25,248 bases of DNA from Burkholderiales bacterium. GTDB lineage: Bacteria; Actinomycetota; Thermoleophilia; Gaiellales; Gaiellaceae. The stretch lies in assembly GCA_025935595.1 (NCBI GenBank), contig JAICUZ010000008.1:1-25248 (forward strand), written 5' to 3'. Within the stretch, counting starts at the first letter, position 1. Each line of letters begins with the position of its first letter. Positions 13,575-21,352 of this stretch are shown here, in pieces. The notes under the pieces are model-generated. The model saw nothing but the letters and a program-made list of their open reading frames with translations. It was not told the DNA's origin and did no database searches. The translations under genes and the position numbers were made by a program.

Positions 13575-13997
13575 GTGAGCGCCGAACTCGACTCCCGCGT
13601 CGCCGCCCTGCGCCGCTCTTCGGTGTTCGGCGGGCTCGACGAGCCGTTCCTCAAGGGGCTCGCGTTCTCGATGTCCGAAGTGACGTTCCCGGCCGGAAGG
13701 GTGCTGATCGAGCCACGCGCGGCGGGTTCCGGCATGTTCGTGATCGCAGAGGGCACCGTGACCGTGCAGCCGCGCGACGTCGCGCCCACGGAGCTCGGGC
13801 CGGGCGCAGTCGTCGGCGAGCTCGCTCTCCTCACGCGAGACGGGACGAGGACGGCACGCGTCCAGGCCGTGACGGACGTTCGCTGCCTGACGCTCGACCG
13901 CACAACGCTCCAGCAGGCGTTCGAGGAAGAGCCGAAGCTTGCGATCGCGCTCCTGCAGAGCGCGGTCGAGCGCCTCTCAGCGCAGATCCTCTCCTAG
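13575..13997 (+). CDS. Stand-alone cyclic nucleotide-binding domain protein
   Basis: A 140-residue protein made only of a CAP-like cNMP-binding domain. Positions 16-60 give the beta-roll start (VFGGLDEPFLKGLAFSM, FPAGRVLIEPRAAGSGMFVI). The phosphate-binding cassette is at 77-98 (GAVVGELALLTRDGTRTARV) with Glu82, Arg92 and Thr93 where CAP has Glu, Arg and Ser, so ligand binding is plausible. The C-helix (122-138) ends the protein: there is no HTH, kinase or channel, so it cannot act as a Crp regulator by itself. It may sense cAMP/cGMP and act through a partner. Start GTG 13575; the stop shares the palindrome CTAG with the stop of the convergent gene. Confidence 0.85.
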   Translation: MSAELDSRVAALRRSSVFGGLDEPFLKGLAFSMSEVTFPAGRVLIEPRAAGSGMFVIAEGTVTVQPRDVAPTELGPGAVVGELALLTRDGTRTARVQAVTDVRCLTLDRTTLQQAFEEEPKLAIALLQSAVERLSAQILS

Positions 13998-14683
13998 GAG
14001 GCCGCCGGCCCGCGCAGCACGATCTCCTCGTAGAGCGGCGCGTACCCGAAGCGGCGGTTCAGAGCGAGCATCGACTCGAGCCGCACCTCGTTCGCGGTGC
14101 GCAGCGTGGCGATCCTCTGCTCCTTCGCCCAGTGGACCTGGGCGCGCTTGAGCGCGCCGGCGACACCTCGGCCGCGCGCCTCGCGCGCAACCGCCATGAA
14201 GCCGCTGCTCCACGTCTCACCCTCGAGCTGGAGGTACGCGTAGCCGAGCAGGCGCCCGTCCTCGAGCGCGATGAAGTACCCGTCGGGACGGTGCGCGTGC
14301 AAACCCCACTCCGGCCAGTTGTGGATGCGGCTCTCGGAGCGGCCCGGCTGATCGGCGTATGCGAGCCGCGCGAGCGTGTGCAGCTCCTCTTCGAGGTCGG
14401 GCCGCTCGGCGAACGTGACGATCTCGAAGGCCGGCGACCCGAGATCCGGCGCGCCGGCCACGTCGAGCTCGGAGATCACGTAGCGGCGCACCTCGTCGTA
14501 ACCTTTGCCTTCGAGCCACGGCGCGACCTCGGGCGTACGCGTCGTCGTCCACACCTCGAGACCGGTCTTGTCGATCGCCCGCGCGGCCTCGGACGCGGCG
14601 CGCCAGGCGTCGTCGTCGACGGCGTGGAACCACACCTCGGCGTACGGCAGGTGCTCGAGGCCGGGGATCGGGTGGACGTCCAC
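13994..14683 (-). CDS. GNAT family N-acetyltransferase (C-terminal GNAT plus degenerate N-terminal half)
   Basis: A 229-residue protein. The C-terminal part (about 85-229) is a GNAT fold with GYFIALEDGRLLGYAYL, motif A FMAVAREARGRGVAGALKRA (RGRGVA at 170-175, the acetyl-CoA pyrophosphate site) and motif B RTANEVRLESMLALNRRFGY. The first 75 residues look like the second half of another GNAT domain (ASEAARAIDKTGLEVW, PWLEGKGYDEVRRYV), so this may be a tandem GNAT with a shortened N-terminus. The substrate is unknown. GTG 14683 is the first standard start: the frame continues upstream for about 35 codons to a TAG without ATG, GTG or TTG. A CACAAT hexamer lies 6 nt before it. Transcribed away from the ABC exporter pair, from a 118-bp divergent region. 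Confidence 0.82.
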   Translation of the reverse strand: MDVHPIPGLEHLPYAEVWFHAVDDDAWRAASEAARAIDKTGLEVWTTTRTPEVAPWLEGKGYDEVRRYVISELDVAGAPDLGSPAFEIVTFAERPDLEEELHTLARLAYADQPGRSESRIHNWPEWGLHAHRPDGYFIALEDGRLLGYAYLQLEGETWSSGFMAVAREARGRGVAGALKRAQVHWAKEQRIATLRTANEVRLESMLALNRRFGYAPLYEEIVLRGPAAS

Positions 14684-14764
14684 CTCGGGATTGTGGACCG
14701 ATCCGATCCGCCTGGAGGAGGACAGCGAATCATCCCGTGCGCCGATGTGCCGCCGGCATTCGGT

Positions 14765-14781
14765 AGTTAGCCTGGTTAACT
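14765..14781. promoter_or_regulatory. 17-bp palindrome at the exporter promoter (candidate MarR operator)
   Basis: AGTTAGCC-T-GGTTAACT: seven of eight positions per half are symmetric around one central base. It lies 8 nt upstream of the -10 (14790-14795), covering the position expected for the -35, so a bound repressor would block the ABC exporter pair. Size and form fit MarR-type operators, and a marR gene closes the cluster. Confidence 0.5.
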
Positions 14782-14789
14782 GCCTTCGC

Positions 14790-14795
14790 TAGCCT
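14790..14795 (+). promoter_or_regulatory. -10-like hexamer of the ABC exporter pair
   Basis: TAGCCT lies 6 nt before GTG 14802. The intervening AGGGAG could be read as a very close Shine-Dalgarno, but the spacing is too short for it to work; a leaderless start fits better. Confidence 0.4.
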
Positions 14796-14801
14796 AGGGA
14801 G

Positions 14802-16577
14802 GTGAGCAGGCGCTCTCTTTCCGTGGACCCGCCCGACCTCGGCCTCTGGCCGACGACACGGGGCCTTGCGCACCTCTGGCGCGAGCAGAAGCAGCTCGTC
14901 CTGGTCGGGCTGGGCTGCGCGTTCGTCTACAGCACCCTCTCATTGGCGATTCCGATCGTCGTCCAGCGGGCGATCGACCATTCGATCGCACCGACGAACG
15001 GCCACCGTGAGTCGCTGTGGCCCTATCTCGGGGCGATCGTCGCCCTGGCCGCGATCCGCTTCCCGGTCAACTTCACCCGCCGGTACGCGACGTCGCGCAC
15101 GGGCATCCGTGTGGAGTGGCGGATGCGCGAGCTGCTCTACCAGGCGTACCTCCGCTATCCGCGCGCGTTCTACGACGTGCACGCGACCGGACAGGTCGTC
15201 TCGCGCGCGACGAACGACCTCTACCCCGTCCGTTACTTCATCGGCTGGGGCATGACGCAGGGGCTGCAGTCGCTGATGATGATCTTCGGCATCGCGATCG
15301 TGCTGTTCGTCGTCAACGCGAAGCTCGCAGCGATCGCGCTGATCGCGATGCCGCTCGTGGCGATCCTGACCTACAACTTCGGCCGCCGAGTGATGCCGAT
15401 CTCGCGCGAGGTCCAGCAGCTGAAGGCGGACGTCACCGAGGCCGCGGACGAGTCGGTCGTCGGCATCGAGATGGTGCAGGCATTCGGCCGCGAGGACGAC
15501 GTGCAGGCGCGCTTCAACGTCAAGGCGAGCCGGGTGCGCGACGGCGTACTGCGTCAGGCACGCGTCGAAGGGCTGTTCCTCCCGGGACTGCTGTTCCTGC
15601 CGTCGCTCTCGATCGCCGCGATCGTCTACTTCGGCGGCACGGACGTGATCGACGGGCATCTGACGAACGGGCAGTTCTACCTCTTCTACCAACTGCTGCT
15701 GCAGCTGGTCTGGCCGCTCGAAGCGCTCGGGTGGATCCTGTCGCTCGGGCAGCGTGCGACCGCCTCCGCGTCACGCACGTTCGCCTGGTTGCAGGGGATC
15801 GAGACGATCCCCGAGGCGGCCGAGCCGGCAACGCTCCCCGACGGGCCGCTCGGCGTGACGTTCGAGAACGTGCACTTCTCGTACCCGACCGGCAGCGAGG
15901 TGCTGACGGGCGTCGACCTGGAGATCACTCCCGGCGAGGTGGTCGCCGTCTGCGGGCCGACCGGCGCCGGCAAGACGTCGCTCCTCAACCTGCTCCCGCG
16001 CTTCTACGACCCGGACGAAGGCCGCGTGCTCGTCGGCAACGTCGATGTCAGCACGGTGCCGATCGCGGATCTGCGCACGGTCGTCGCGGTCGTCACCCAG
16101 CGGCCGATCCTGTTCTCGATCCCACTGCGCGACAACCTCACCGCCGCGCGTCCGGACGCGCCCTGGGAAGAGGTCGTCGCCGCCTGCGAGGCCGCCGGGG
16201 TCGCCCATTTCGCCGCCGACCTGCCTGATGGATACGACACGCTGATCGGCGAGCGAGGCGTCAACCTCTCGGGCGGGCAGCGCCAGCGGGTCGCACTGGC
16301 GCGCGCACTCATCGCGAACGCACGCGTGATCGTGCTCGACGACCCGATGTCGGCGGTGGACACGCAGACCGAGCGCCACCTCGTGACGAATCTCCGCCCC
16401 GCGCTCGCGGGTCGCACCGTCCTCATCGCGACGCAGCGACTGTCGACCGTCGAGGTCGCGGATCGTGCGGTCGTTCTCGACGACGGCGTCGTCGTCGAAT
16501 CGGGCAAGCCGCAGGAGCTGCTCCAGAGCGGCGCCTTGTTCAGCGCGCTCTTCGGCGAGGAGGTCGCGGTTGCCTAA
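14802..16577 (+). CDS. Heterodimeric ABC exporter subunit 1 (permease-ATPase, degenerate-site NBD)
   Basis: A 591-residue half-transporter: type IV ABC exporter membrane domain (about 30-320, six helices) followed by an NBD. Walker A GPTGAGKT is at 385-392 and the signature LSGGQ at 489-493 is canonical. The Walker B ends LDD (Asp514 instead of the catalytic Glu), and the switch-loop His is replaced by Gln545 (ATQRLST). These changes mark the degenerate-site subunit of heterodimeric exporters such as TM287/288 and BmrCD, which export drugs or lipids. The partner is the next gene, which overlaps by 8 nt. GTG 14802 was chosen for its -10 and because it precedes the first conserved residues. Confidence 0.93.
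   Translation: MSRRSLSVDPPDLGLWPTTRGLAHLWREQKQLVLVGLGCAFVYSTLSLAIPIVVQRAIDHSIAPTNGHRESLWPYLGAIVALAAIRFPVNFTRRYATSRTGIRVEWRMRELLYQAYLRYPRAFYDVHATGQVVSRATNDLYPVRYFIGWGMTQGLQSLMMIFGIAIVLFVVNAKLAAIALIAMPLVAILTYNFGRRVMPISREVQQLKADVTEAADESVVGIEMVQAFGREDDVQARFNVKASRVRDGVLRQARVEGLFLPGLLFLPSLSIAAIVYFGGTDVIDGHLTNGQFYLFYQLLLQLVWPLEALGWILSLGQRATASASRTFAWLQGIETIPEAAEPATLPDGPLGVTFENVHFSYPTGSEVLTGVDLEITPGEVVAVCGPTGAGKTSLLNLLPRFYDPDEGRVLVGNVDVSTVPIADLRTVVAVVTQRPILFSIPLRDNLTAARPDAPWEEVVAACEAAGVAHFAADLPDGYDTLIGERGVNLSGGQRQRVALARALIANARVIVLDDPMSAVDTQTERHLVTNLRPALAGRTVLIATQRLSTVEVADRAVVLDDGVVVESGKPQELLQSGALFSALFGEEVAVA
16557..16563 (+). promoter_or_regulatory. Shine-Dalgarno that fixes a TTG start
   Basis: GAGGAGG within the end of subunit 1 lies 6 nt before TTG 16570. 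This supports the TTG as the start of subunit 2 rather than any codon further upstream in its open frame. Confidence 0.75.
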
Positions 16578-18378
16578 GAAGCGAACCGGTCTCTCGCGCC
16601 TCGGGCACTACCTGCCCGGCCAGCGTCTGCGCGTCGCAGCGCTCGCGGTCTGCGGCGTTGTGATGGCAGGAGCCCCGGTCGCGGCGCTGTTGATCGTGCG
16701 CGACGCGATCAACGAGGCGATGCTCAAGCGCGACGAGCCGCGGCTCGGCCGCGACGTCGTCGTGTACCTCGTCGTCATGTCGCTCGCCTACGTGCTGCAG
16801 ACGACGCTGGTGCGCGGCCTCGCGCGGGTCGGCCAGAACATCGTTCTCGGCCTGCGGCAAGACCTGTTCGACCATCTGACGACGCTGTCGCTGCGGTACT
16901 TCAGCCAGCAGAAGGCCGGCTGGATCATCTCGCGCCTGACGTCGGACGCGGATGCGCTCTCAGACGTCCTCTCGCAAGGCCTGACGACGCTGGTCGTCAA
17001 CACGCTCACGATCCTGGCCGCGATCGTCGGCCTCTTCGTGCTCGACTGGCGGCTCGGGCTCGTCGCGCTCGTGATCCTGCCGCCGACGCTCGTGCTCGGC
17101 CGCTGGTTCCAGGTGAAGTCGCACGCAGCGTTCCTGCGCGTGCGCGAGACGATCGCGATCATGACGGCGCAGATCGCGGAGTCGGTCGCCGGGATGGCGA
17201 TCATCCAGGCGTTCAACCGCGAGCGCGCGTTCCTCGCCGAGTTCGACAAGGCGAACGCGGCGAACCGGGAGACGAACACGCACGCGCAGTACCTGAACTC
17301 GCTCTTCTTCCCTGGCATCGAGGCGCTTGGTGTCGTCGCGATGGGGTCGGTGCTCTTCGTCGGCGACCACCTGCTGCTGAGCGGGTCGATCCAGGTCGGC
17401 ACCGTCACCGCCGCGGTGTTCATGCTCAACATGATCTTCCAGCCGCTGCAGGAGCTGTCCGACCTGTACGGGCAGGTGCAGTCCGCCGGCGCTGCGATGG
17501 AGAAGATCACCGGCATCCTCGACACCGAGCCGGAGATCCGCGACGCCGACGGCGCGAAGCAGCTATCGGTCGAGGGCCATCTGCAGTTCGACCGCGTCAC
17601 CTTCTCGTACGGGCGGGAGCCGGTGCTGCACGCGATCGAGATCGACGTGCCCGCGGGCAACTGCCTCGCGCTCGTGGGCGAGTCGGGCGGCGGCAAGTCG
17701 ACGACGGCGAAGCTCGTCGGACGCTTCTACGATCCCGAGGAAGGCGCCGTGCGCGTCGACGGCCACGACCTCCGTGAGGTGGAACTCCGCGCGTACCGCC
17801 GGCAGCTCGGCGTCGTCCTTCAGGATCCGTTCCTTTTTGCCGGCACGATCGCCGACAACATCCGCTTCGCCCGGCCGGACGCGACGGACGAGGACGTGGC
17901 GGACGTCGCGCACGCGATCGGCGTCGACCGGATCGCGCGGCGCTTCTCGAAGGGGTTGCTGCACGAGGTGCGCGAGGGCGGCGCGGGCCTGTCGGCCGGC
18001 GAGCGCCAGCTGATCTCGATCGCGCGTGCGCTCCTCGCCGACCCGCGCATCCTGATCCTCGACGAGGCGACATCGAACATCGACCGGCCGACGGAGATCC
18101 TGATCGAGCAGGCGCTCGACCGGCTGCTGCGCGGGCGGACGTCGATCATCATCGCGCACCGCCTCGCGACGGTCCGCCGCGCGGACGAGATCCTCGTGCT
18201 CGAGCACGGGCGAATCACCCAGCGCGGGCGGTTCGACGATCTACTGGCGGCGGAGGGGCCGTTCCGCGAGCTCGCGGCTCAGCTGCACGGCGTGTCGGAC
18301 TCAGGCTTGCAGTCCGCGCCGGTGACGGGCAGCCGGCCGAGAAGCTCGGCGAGCGCCGTCAGCTCGGAGCCCGAGTAG
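16570..18378 (+). CDS. Heterodimeric ABC exporter subunit 2 (permease-ATPase, catalytic-site NBD)
   Basis: A 602-residue half-transporter with six helices (about 20-310) and an NBD. Walker A GESGGGKS is at 370-377, Walker B ends LDE (Asp498, Glu499) with Glu present, and the switch His530 is intact (IIAHRLATV). The signature is altered to LSAGERQ (474-480). In the heterodimer, the good Walker B here meets the canonical LSGGQ of subunit 1 to form the hydrolytic site, while its altered signature completes the degenerate site: the two proteins are complementary. TTG 16570 overlaps the subunit 1 stop by 8 nt. The last 33 codons, an Ala/Ser/Pro-rich tail, overlap the convergent marR gene by 100 bp. 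Confidence 0.93.
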   Translation: MPKKRTGLSRLGHYLPGQRLRVAALAVCGVVMAGAPVAALLIVRDAINEAMLKRDEPRLGRDVVVYLVVMSLAYVLQTTLVRGLARVGQNIVLGLRQDLFDHLTTLSLRYFSQQKAGWIISRLTSDADALSDVLSQGLTTLVVNTLTILAAIVGLFVLDWRLGLVALVILPPTLVLGRWFQVKSHAAFLRVRETIAIMTAQIAESVAGMAIIQAFNRERAFLAEFDKANAANRETNTHAQYLNSLFFPGIEALGVVAMGSVLFVGDHLLLSGSIQVGTVTAAVFMLNMIFQPLQELSDLYGQVQSAGAAMEKITGILDTEPEIRDADGAKQLSVEGHLQFDRVTFSYGREPVLHAIEIDVPAGNCLALVGESGGGKSTTAKLVGRFYDPEEGAVRVDGHDLREVELRAYRRQLGVVLQDPFLFAGTIADNIRFARPDATDEDVADVAHAIGVDRIARRFSKGLLHEVREGGAGLSAGERQLISIARALLADPRILILDEATSNIDRPTEILIEQALDRLLRGRTSIIIAHRLATVRRADEILVLEHGRITQRGRFDDLLAAEGPFRELAAQLHGVSDSGLQSAPVTGSRPRSSASAVSSEPE

Positions 18379-18764
18379 CGCGACACGAAGAGCTCGTCGA
18401 CCCCGCGGAGGTGCGTCTCTGCCGCCGACCCGAGCTTCTTCCGCCCTTTGTCGGTCAGCGCGGCGTACGAGACGCGCGCGTCAGCAGCGCACGACTCCTT
18501 GCACACGTACCCGGCGCGCTCGAGCCCTTCGAGCAGGCGCGTGATGCCGGAGGCGGTCAAAACGACGCGCTCGGCGAGGTCGACCCGGCGCATCCGCCCA
18601 TCCTCGGCGTGGGACAGATGGAGCAGCACCTCGTAGTCGTTCAGGGTCAGGTCGTGCTCACGCTGCAGCTGCGCGGAGAGCTCGCGTGTGATCGCCGCGT
18701 GCGCGCGGAGGAACGAAACCCAGCTCTCGAGCTGGCGCGGTGCGGGGATCGCTGCCACAGCCAT
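18279..18764 (-). CDS. MarR-family transcriptional regulator
   Basis: A 161-residue MarR protein: dimerisation helix 12-36, winged HTH about 58-108 with recognition helix LTASGITRLLEGLERAGYV (69-87) and wing CAADARVSYAALTDKG, then the C-terminal dimer helices. Four cysteines (88, 92, 152, 160) could allow thiol sensing, but no specific OhrR-type arrangement is evident. It lies between, and opposite to, the heterodimeric exporter and the Drr-like operon, the usual place for a local repressor of efflux genes. A 16-bp palindrome directly abuts its ATG, suggesting autoregulation. The gene overlaps the end of exporter subunit 2 by 100 bp tail to tail. ATG 18764 is preceded by a -10-like TACACT (18783-18778). 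Confidence 0.92.
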   Translation of the reverse strand: MAVAAIPAPRQLESWVSFLRAHAAITRELSAQLQREHDLTLNDYEVLLHLSHAEDGRMRRVDLAERVVLTASGITRLLEGLERAGYVCKESCAADARVSYAALTDKGRKKLGSAAETHLRGVDELFVSRYSGSELTALAELLGRLPVTGADCKPESDTPCS

Positions 18765-18780
18765 AGTTGCGTACTCAAGT
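18765..18780. promoter_or_regulatory. 16-bp palindrome at the marR start (candidate autoregulatory operator)
   Basis: AGTTGCGTACTCAAGT has six of eight symmetric positions per half around GTAC. It abuts ATG 18764 and overlaps the -10-like TACACT (18783-18778) of marR. Only 37 bp separate it from the -10 of the divergent Drr-like operon, so one repressor could affect both. Confidence 0.45.
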
Positions 18781-18817
18781 GTAGCGCGGCCGACGGCCGG
18801 GCGACAGGCCCCGTAGG

Positions 18818-18823
18818 TAGGTT
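18818..18823 (+). promoter_or_regulatory. -10-like hexamer of the Drr-like operon
   Basis: TAGGTT lies 6 nt before ATG 18830. No -35 resemblance and no Shine-Dalgarno are visible, which fits leaderless transcription. Confidence 0.4.
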
Positions 18824-18829
18824 CAGCCG

Positions 18830-19786
18830 ATGAGCCGGAGCGACGAGGGAATCGAGGCGATCGGGCTCCGGCGGCAGTTCAAGGACGTCGAAGCGGTGGC
18901 GGGGATCGACCTGCGGGTCCTGCCCGGCGAGATCTACGGCTTCCTCGGCCCGAACGGCGCCGGCAAGTCGACGACCGTCCACATGCTGACAACGCTCCTC
19001 CCGCCCTCGGGCGGGCGGGCGACGGTCGCAGGCTTCGACGTCGCCAAGCAAGGCTCGCAGGTTCGCGCGGCGATCGGGGCGGCCCTCCAGGAAGCCGCGC
19101 TCGACCCCTTCCTGACCGGCGCCGAGCATCTCCGCCTCCAGGCCTCGCTTCACGGCATCCGCGGCGACGAGCGCAAGCGCCTGATCGGACGCCTGCTCGA
19201 CCGCGTCGGGCTGACGAGCGCCGGCAACCGCAAGGTGCGCGCCTACTCCGGCGGCATGAAGCGCAGGCTCGACCTCGCGCTCGCGCTCATCCACGACCCG
19301 TCGATCCTCTTCCTCGACGAGCCGACGACCGGGCTCGACCCACAGAGCCGCACCGCCCTCTGGGACGAAGTCGGGCGTCTCGCCCGCGACGAGGGCGTCA
19401 CCGTCTTCCTGACGACGCAGTACCTCGAGGAAGCGGACGTCCTCGCCGACCGCGTGGGGATCATCGACCACGGCCGGATCGTCGCCGAGGGCACGCCGTC
19501 GCAATTGAAGGCCCAGATCGGCAAGCCGACGGTCGAGGTCGTGCCCGAGTCGCCCGACGAGCTCGAGCGCCTGCGTGAGCTGCTTCGCCGCTTCGGCGCG
19601 GAGACCGCTGCGCGGCCCGGTGCGTTCGCGGTTCAGCTCGACGGCCACGGCGCGCTGCCCGAGGTCGTGCGCGCGCTCGACACCGAGAACCTCCGCGCCG
19701 CGCAGATCAACCTGCACGAGCCGTCGCTCGACGACGTCTTCCTCGCGAAGACGGGCCGCACGCTCGAGGGCGCAGAAGAGGAATGA
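18830..19786 (+). CDS. Daunorubicin-resistance-type ABC transporter ATP-binding protein (DrrA-like)
   Basis: A 318-residue ABC-2 ATPase. Walker A GPNGAGKST is at 40-48, the Q-loop in ALQEAALDPFLTG, signature YSGGMKRRLDLA at 139-150, and Walker B LFLDEPTTGLD at 160-170. The switch loop reads TTQYLEEAD with Gln at 197, a DrrA-subfamily trait (most families have His). The C-terminal 100 residues form the DrrA regulatory domain that contacts DrrB. It powers efflux of a hydrophobic compound or lipid together with the two permeases that follow. The stop overlaps the next start (ATGA). Substrate not predictable from the sequence. Confidence 0.93.
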   Translation: MSRSDEGIEAIGLRRQFKDVEAVAGIDLRVLPGEIYGFLGPNGAGKSTTVHMLTTLLPPSGGRATVAGFDVAKQGSQVRAAIGAALQEAALDPFLTGAEHLRLQASLHGIRGDERKRLIGRLLDRVGLTSAGNRKVRAYSGGMKRRLDLALALIHDPSILFLDEPTTGLDPQSRTALWDEVGRLARDEGVTVFLTTQYLEEADVLADRVGIIDHGRIVAEGTPSQLKAQIGKPTVEVVPESPDELERLRELLRRFGAETAARPGAFAVQLDGHGALPEVVRALDTENLRAAQINLHEPSLDDVFLAKTGRTLEGAEEE

Positions 19787-20550
19787 CGCAGCAGGTCTGG
19801 CTGATCGCACAGCGATCGGTCGTGCGCACATTCAGGCAGCCCGGAACGTGGATCCCGCCGCTCACCTTTCCGCTCATGCTCATGGCCGTCAATTCGAACG
19901 GCCTGCGCGCGGCGACGCACCTGCCGGGGTTCCCGACGGACTCGTTTCTCGCGTTCTTCCTGCCGTTCTCGTTCCTGCAGGGAGCGCTCTTCGCGTCCGG
20001 CATCGCCGGCGTCGACCTCGCGCGCGACATCGACACGGGCTTCCTCAACCGGCTCGCGCTCACGCCCGTGCGCGGCTCGGCGCTCCTGATCGGCCAGATC
20101 GGCGGCGCCGTCGGGCTCGGCGCGTTACAGGCGTGCGTCTACCTGAGCGTGGGCCTCATCTTCGGCGTCCACATCGACACGGGCGTCGCGGGGGCGTTCC
20201 TCATCCTCTTGCTCGCGGTGCTGATCGCGACCGGGTGGGGCACGCTCGGGCTCTGGCTCGCCCTGCGCACCGGCTCCGGCGAAGGCGTGCAGTCGCAGTT
20301 CCCACTGCTCTTCTTCGCGACGTTCATCTCGAGCATGAACCTGCCGCGCAACCTCATCGAGGTGACGTGGTTCCGCGACGTCGCGACGATCAACCCGGTC
20401 AGCTACATGATCGAAGGCTTGCGGTCGCTGGTGATCAGTGGCTGGGATGCGCAGGCGCTCTTGCTCGGGTTCGGCTTCAGCCTGGCGCTGATCGCCGTCT
20501 CGCTGGGGCTCGCGGGGCGTCAGTTGAAAGTCAGGATGGCGAGAACGTGA
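19783..20550 (+). CDS. ABC-2 type transporter permease (DrrB-like), first of two
   Basis: A 255-residue permease with about six helices. ABC-2 hallmarks: an N-terminal amphipathic segment (IAQRSVVRTFRQPGTW), the cytosolic coupling region DLARDIDTGFLNRLALTPVRG (about 80-100), and NPVSYMIEGLRSLVI near the C-terminus. Start ATG 19783 overlaps the ATPase stop (ATGA) and the TGA is overlapped by the next GTG, so the three genes are translated in a chain. Confidence 0.92.
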   Translation: MTQQVWLIAQRSVVRTFRQPGTWIPPLTFPLMLMAVNSNGLRAATHLPGFPTDSFLAFFLPFSFLQGALFASGIAGVDLARDIDTGFLNRLALTPVRGSALLIGQIGGAVGLGALQACVYLSVGLIFGVHIDTGVAGAFLILLLAVLIATGWGTLGLWLALRTGSGEGVQSQFPLLFFATFISSMNLPRNLIEVTWFRDVATINPVSYMIEGLRSLVISGWDAQALLLGFGFSLALIAVSLGLAGRQLKVRMART

Positions 20551-21317
20551 GACGCACGACCGACGTCGCGCTCGGGCTCGCGCACCGGCAGGTCACGGTG
20601 CTGTTCAAGAACCCGTCGCTGTTCATCCCGCCGATGCTGTTCCCGCTGATGAACTTCATGGCGTTCGCCGGCGGGCTCTCACGGCTACGGCATGTGCCGG
20701 GGTTCGACTTCCACGGTGGCTACACCGCGTTCCAGTTCGTGTTCGTGCTCCTGCAGTCCGCTGCGTTCGGCGGTGTGTTCGCCGGCTTCGGCATCGCGCG
20801 CGACTTCGAGCGCGGCTTCGCGCGGCGCCTCCTCGTGTCCGCACCACAGCGGAGCGGGATCATCGCCGGCTACGCGATCGCGGCGCTCGTGCGCTGGGCG
20901 ATGATCGCCGTCGTCCTGACGTGCGTCGCGCTCGTCGCCGGGATGAAGATCGGCGGCAACGGCGTCGACCTCTTCGGCCTCTACGGCCTTGCGATCATCT
21001 TCAACCAGGTCGGCCTGCTCTGGGCGGCCGGCGTCGCGATGCGCTTCCGCTCCGTCCAGGCGGGACCGCTCATGCAGACCCCGGTCTTCATGGCGCTCTT
21101 CCTCGCGCCGGTCTACGTTCCGCTCGACCTGCTCAGCGGCTGGATCCACGCCGTCGCGCGACTCAACCCGCTCACGTTCATCCTCGAAGCCGGCCGCGGC
21201 TTCATCCAGGGCGAGCCGACCCAGGTCGCGCTCGCGTTCGGGCTCGCCGTCGCACTGCTCGTGATCTTCGCCGTCTGGGCCCGGACCGGTCTCCGGGCCG
21301 CCGAGAACGCCGGCTAG
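20547..21317 (+). CDS. ABC-2 type transporter permease (DrrC-like), second of two
   Basis: A 256-residue permease, paralogous to the preceding one: FKNPSLFIPPMLFPLMNFMA at the start, ARDFERGFARRLLVSAPQR (about 84-102) as the coupling region, and RLNPLTFILEAGRGFI near the end. Two different permeases with one ATPase imply a heteromeric DrrABC-type complex. GTG 20547 overlaps the preceding TGA (GTGA); the open frame further upstream is a shadow of the other two genes. Confidence 0.92.
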   Translation: MRRTTDVALGLAHRQVTVLFKNPSLFIPPMLFPLMNFMAFAGGLSRLRHVPGFDFHGGYTAFQFVFVLLQSAAFGGVFAGFGIARDFERGFARRLLVSAPQRSGIIAGYAIAALVRWAMIAVVLTCVALVAGMKIGGNGVDLFGLYGLAIIFNQVGLLWAAGVAMRFRSVQAGPLMQTPVFMALFLAPVYVPLDLLSGWIHAVARLNPLTFILEAGRGFIQGEPTQVALAFGLAVALLVIFAVWARTGLRAAENAG

Positions 21318-21352
21318 TTTCACCCGCCGCCGTACGGGGATCAAGGTCAGCG

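Noticed and set aside
13478..13903. Upstream extension of the FN3-repeat protein
   Set aside because: It would run antisense through the CNBD gene; ATG 13477 gives a proper signal peptide and a G-rich ribosome binding region.
19575..20546. Upstream extension of the second Drr-like permease
   Set aside because: Shadow of the ATPase and first permease genes; GTG 20547 gives a GTGA overlap and the right length.
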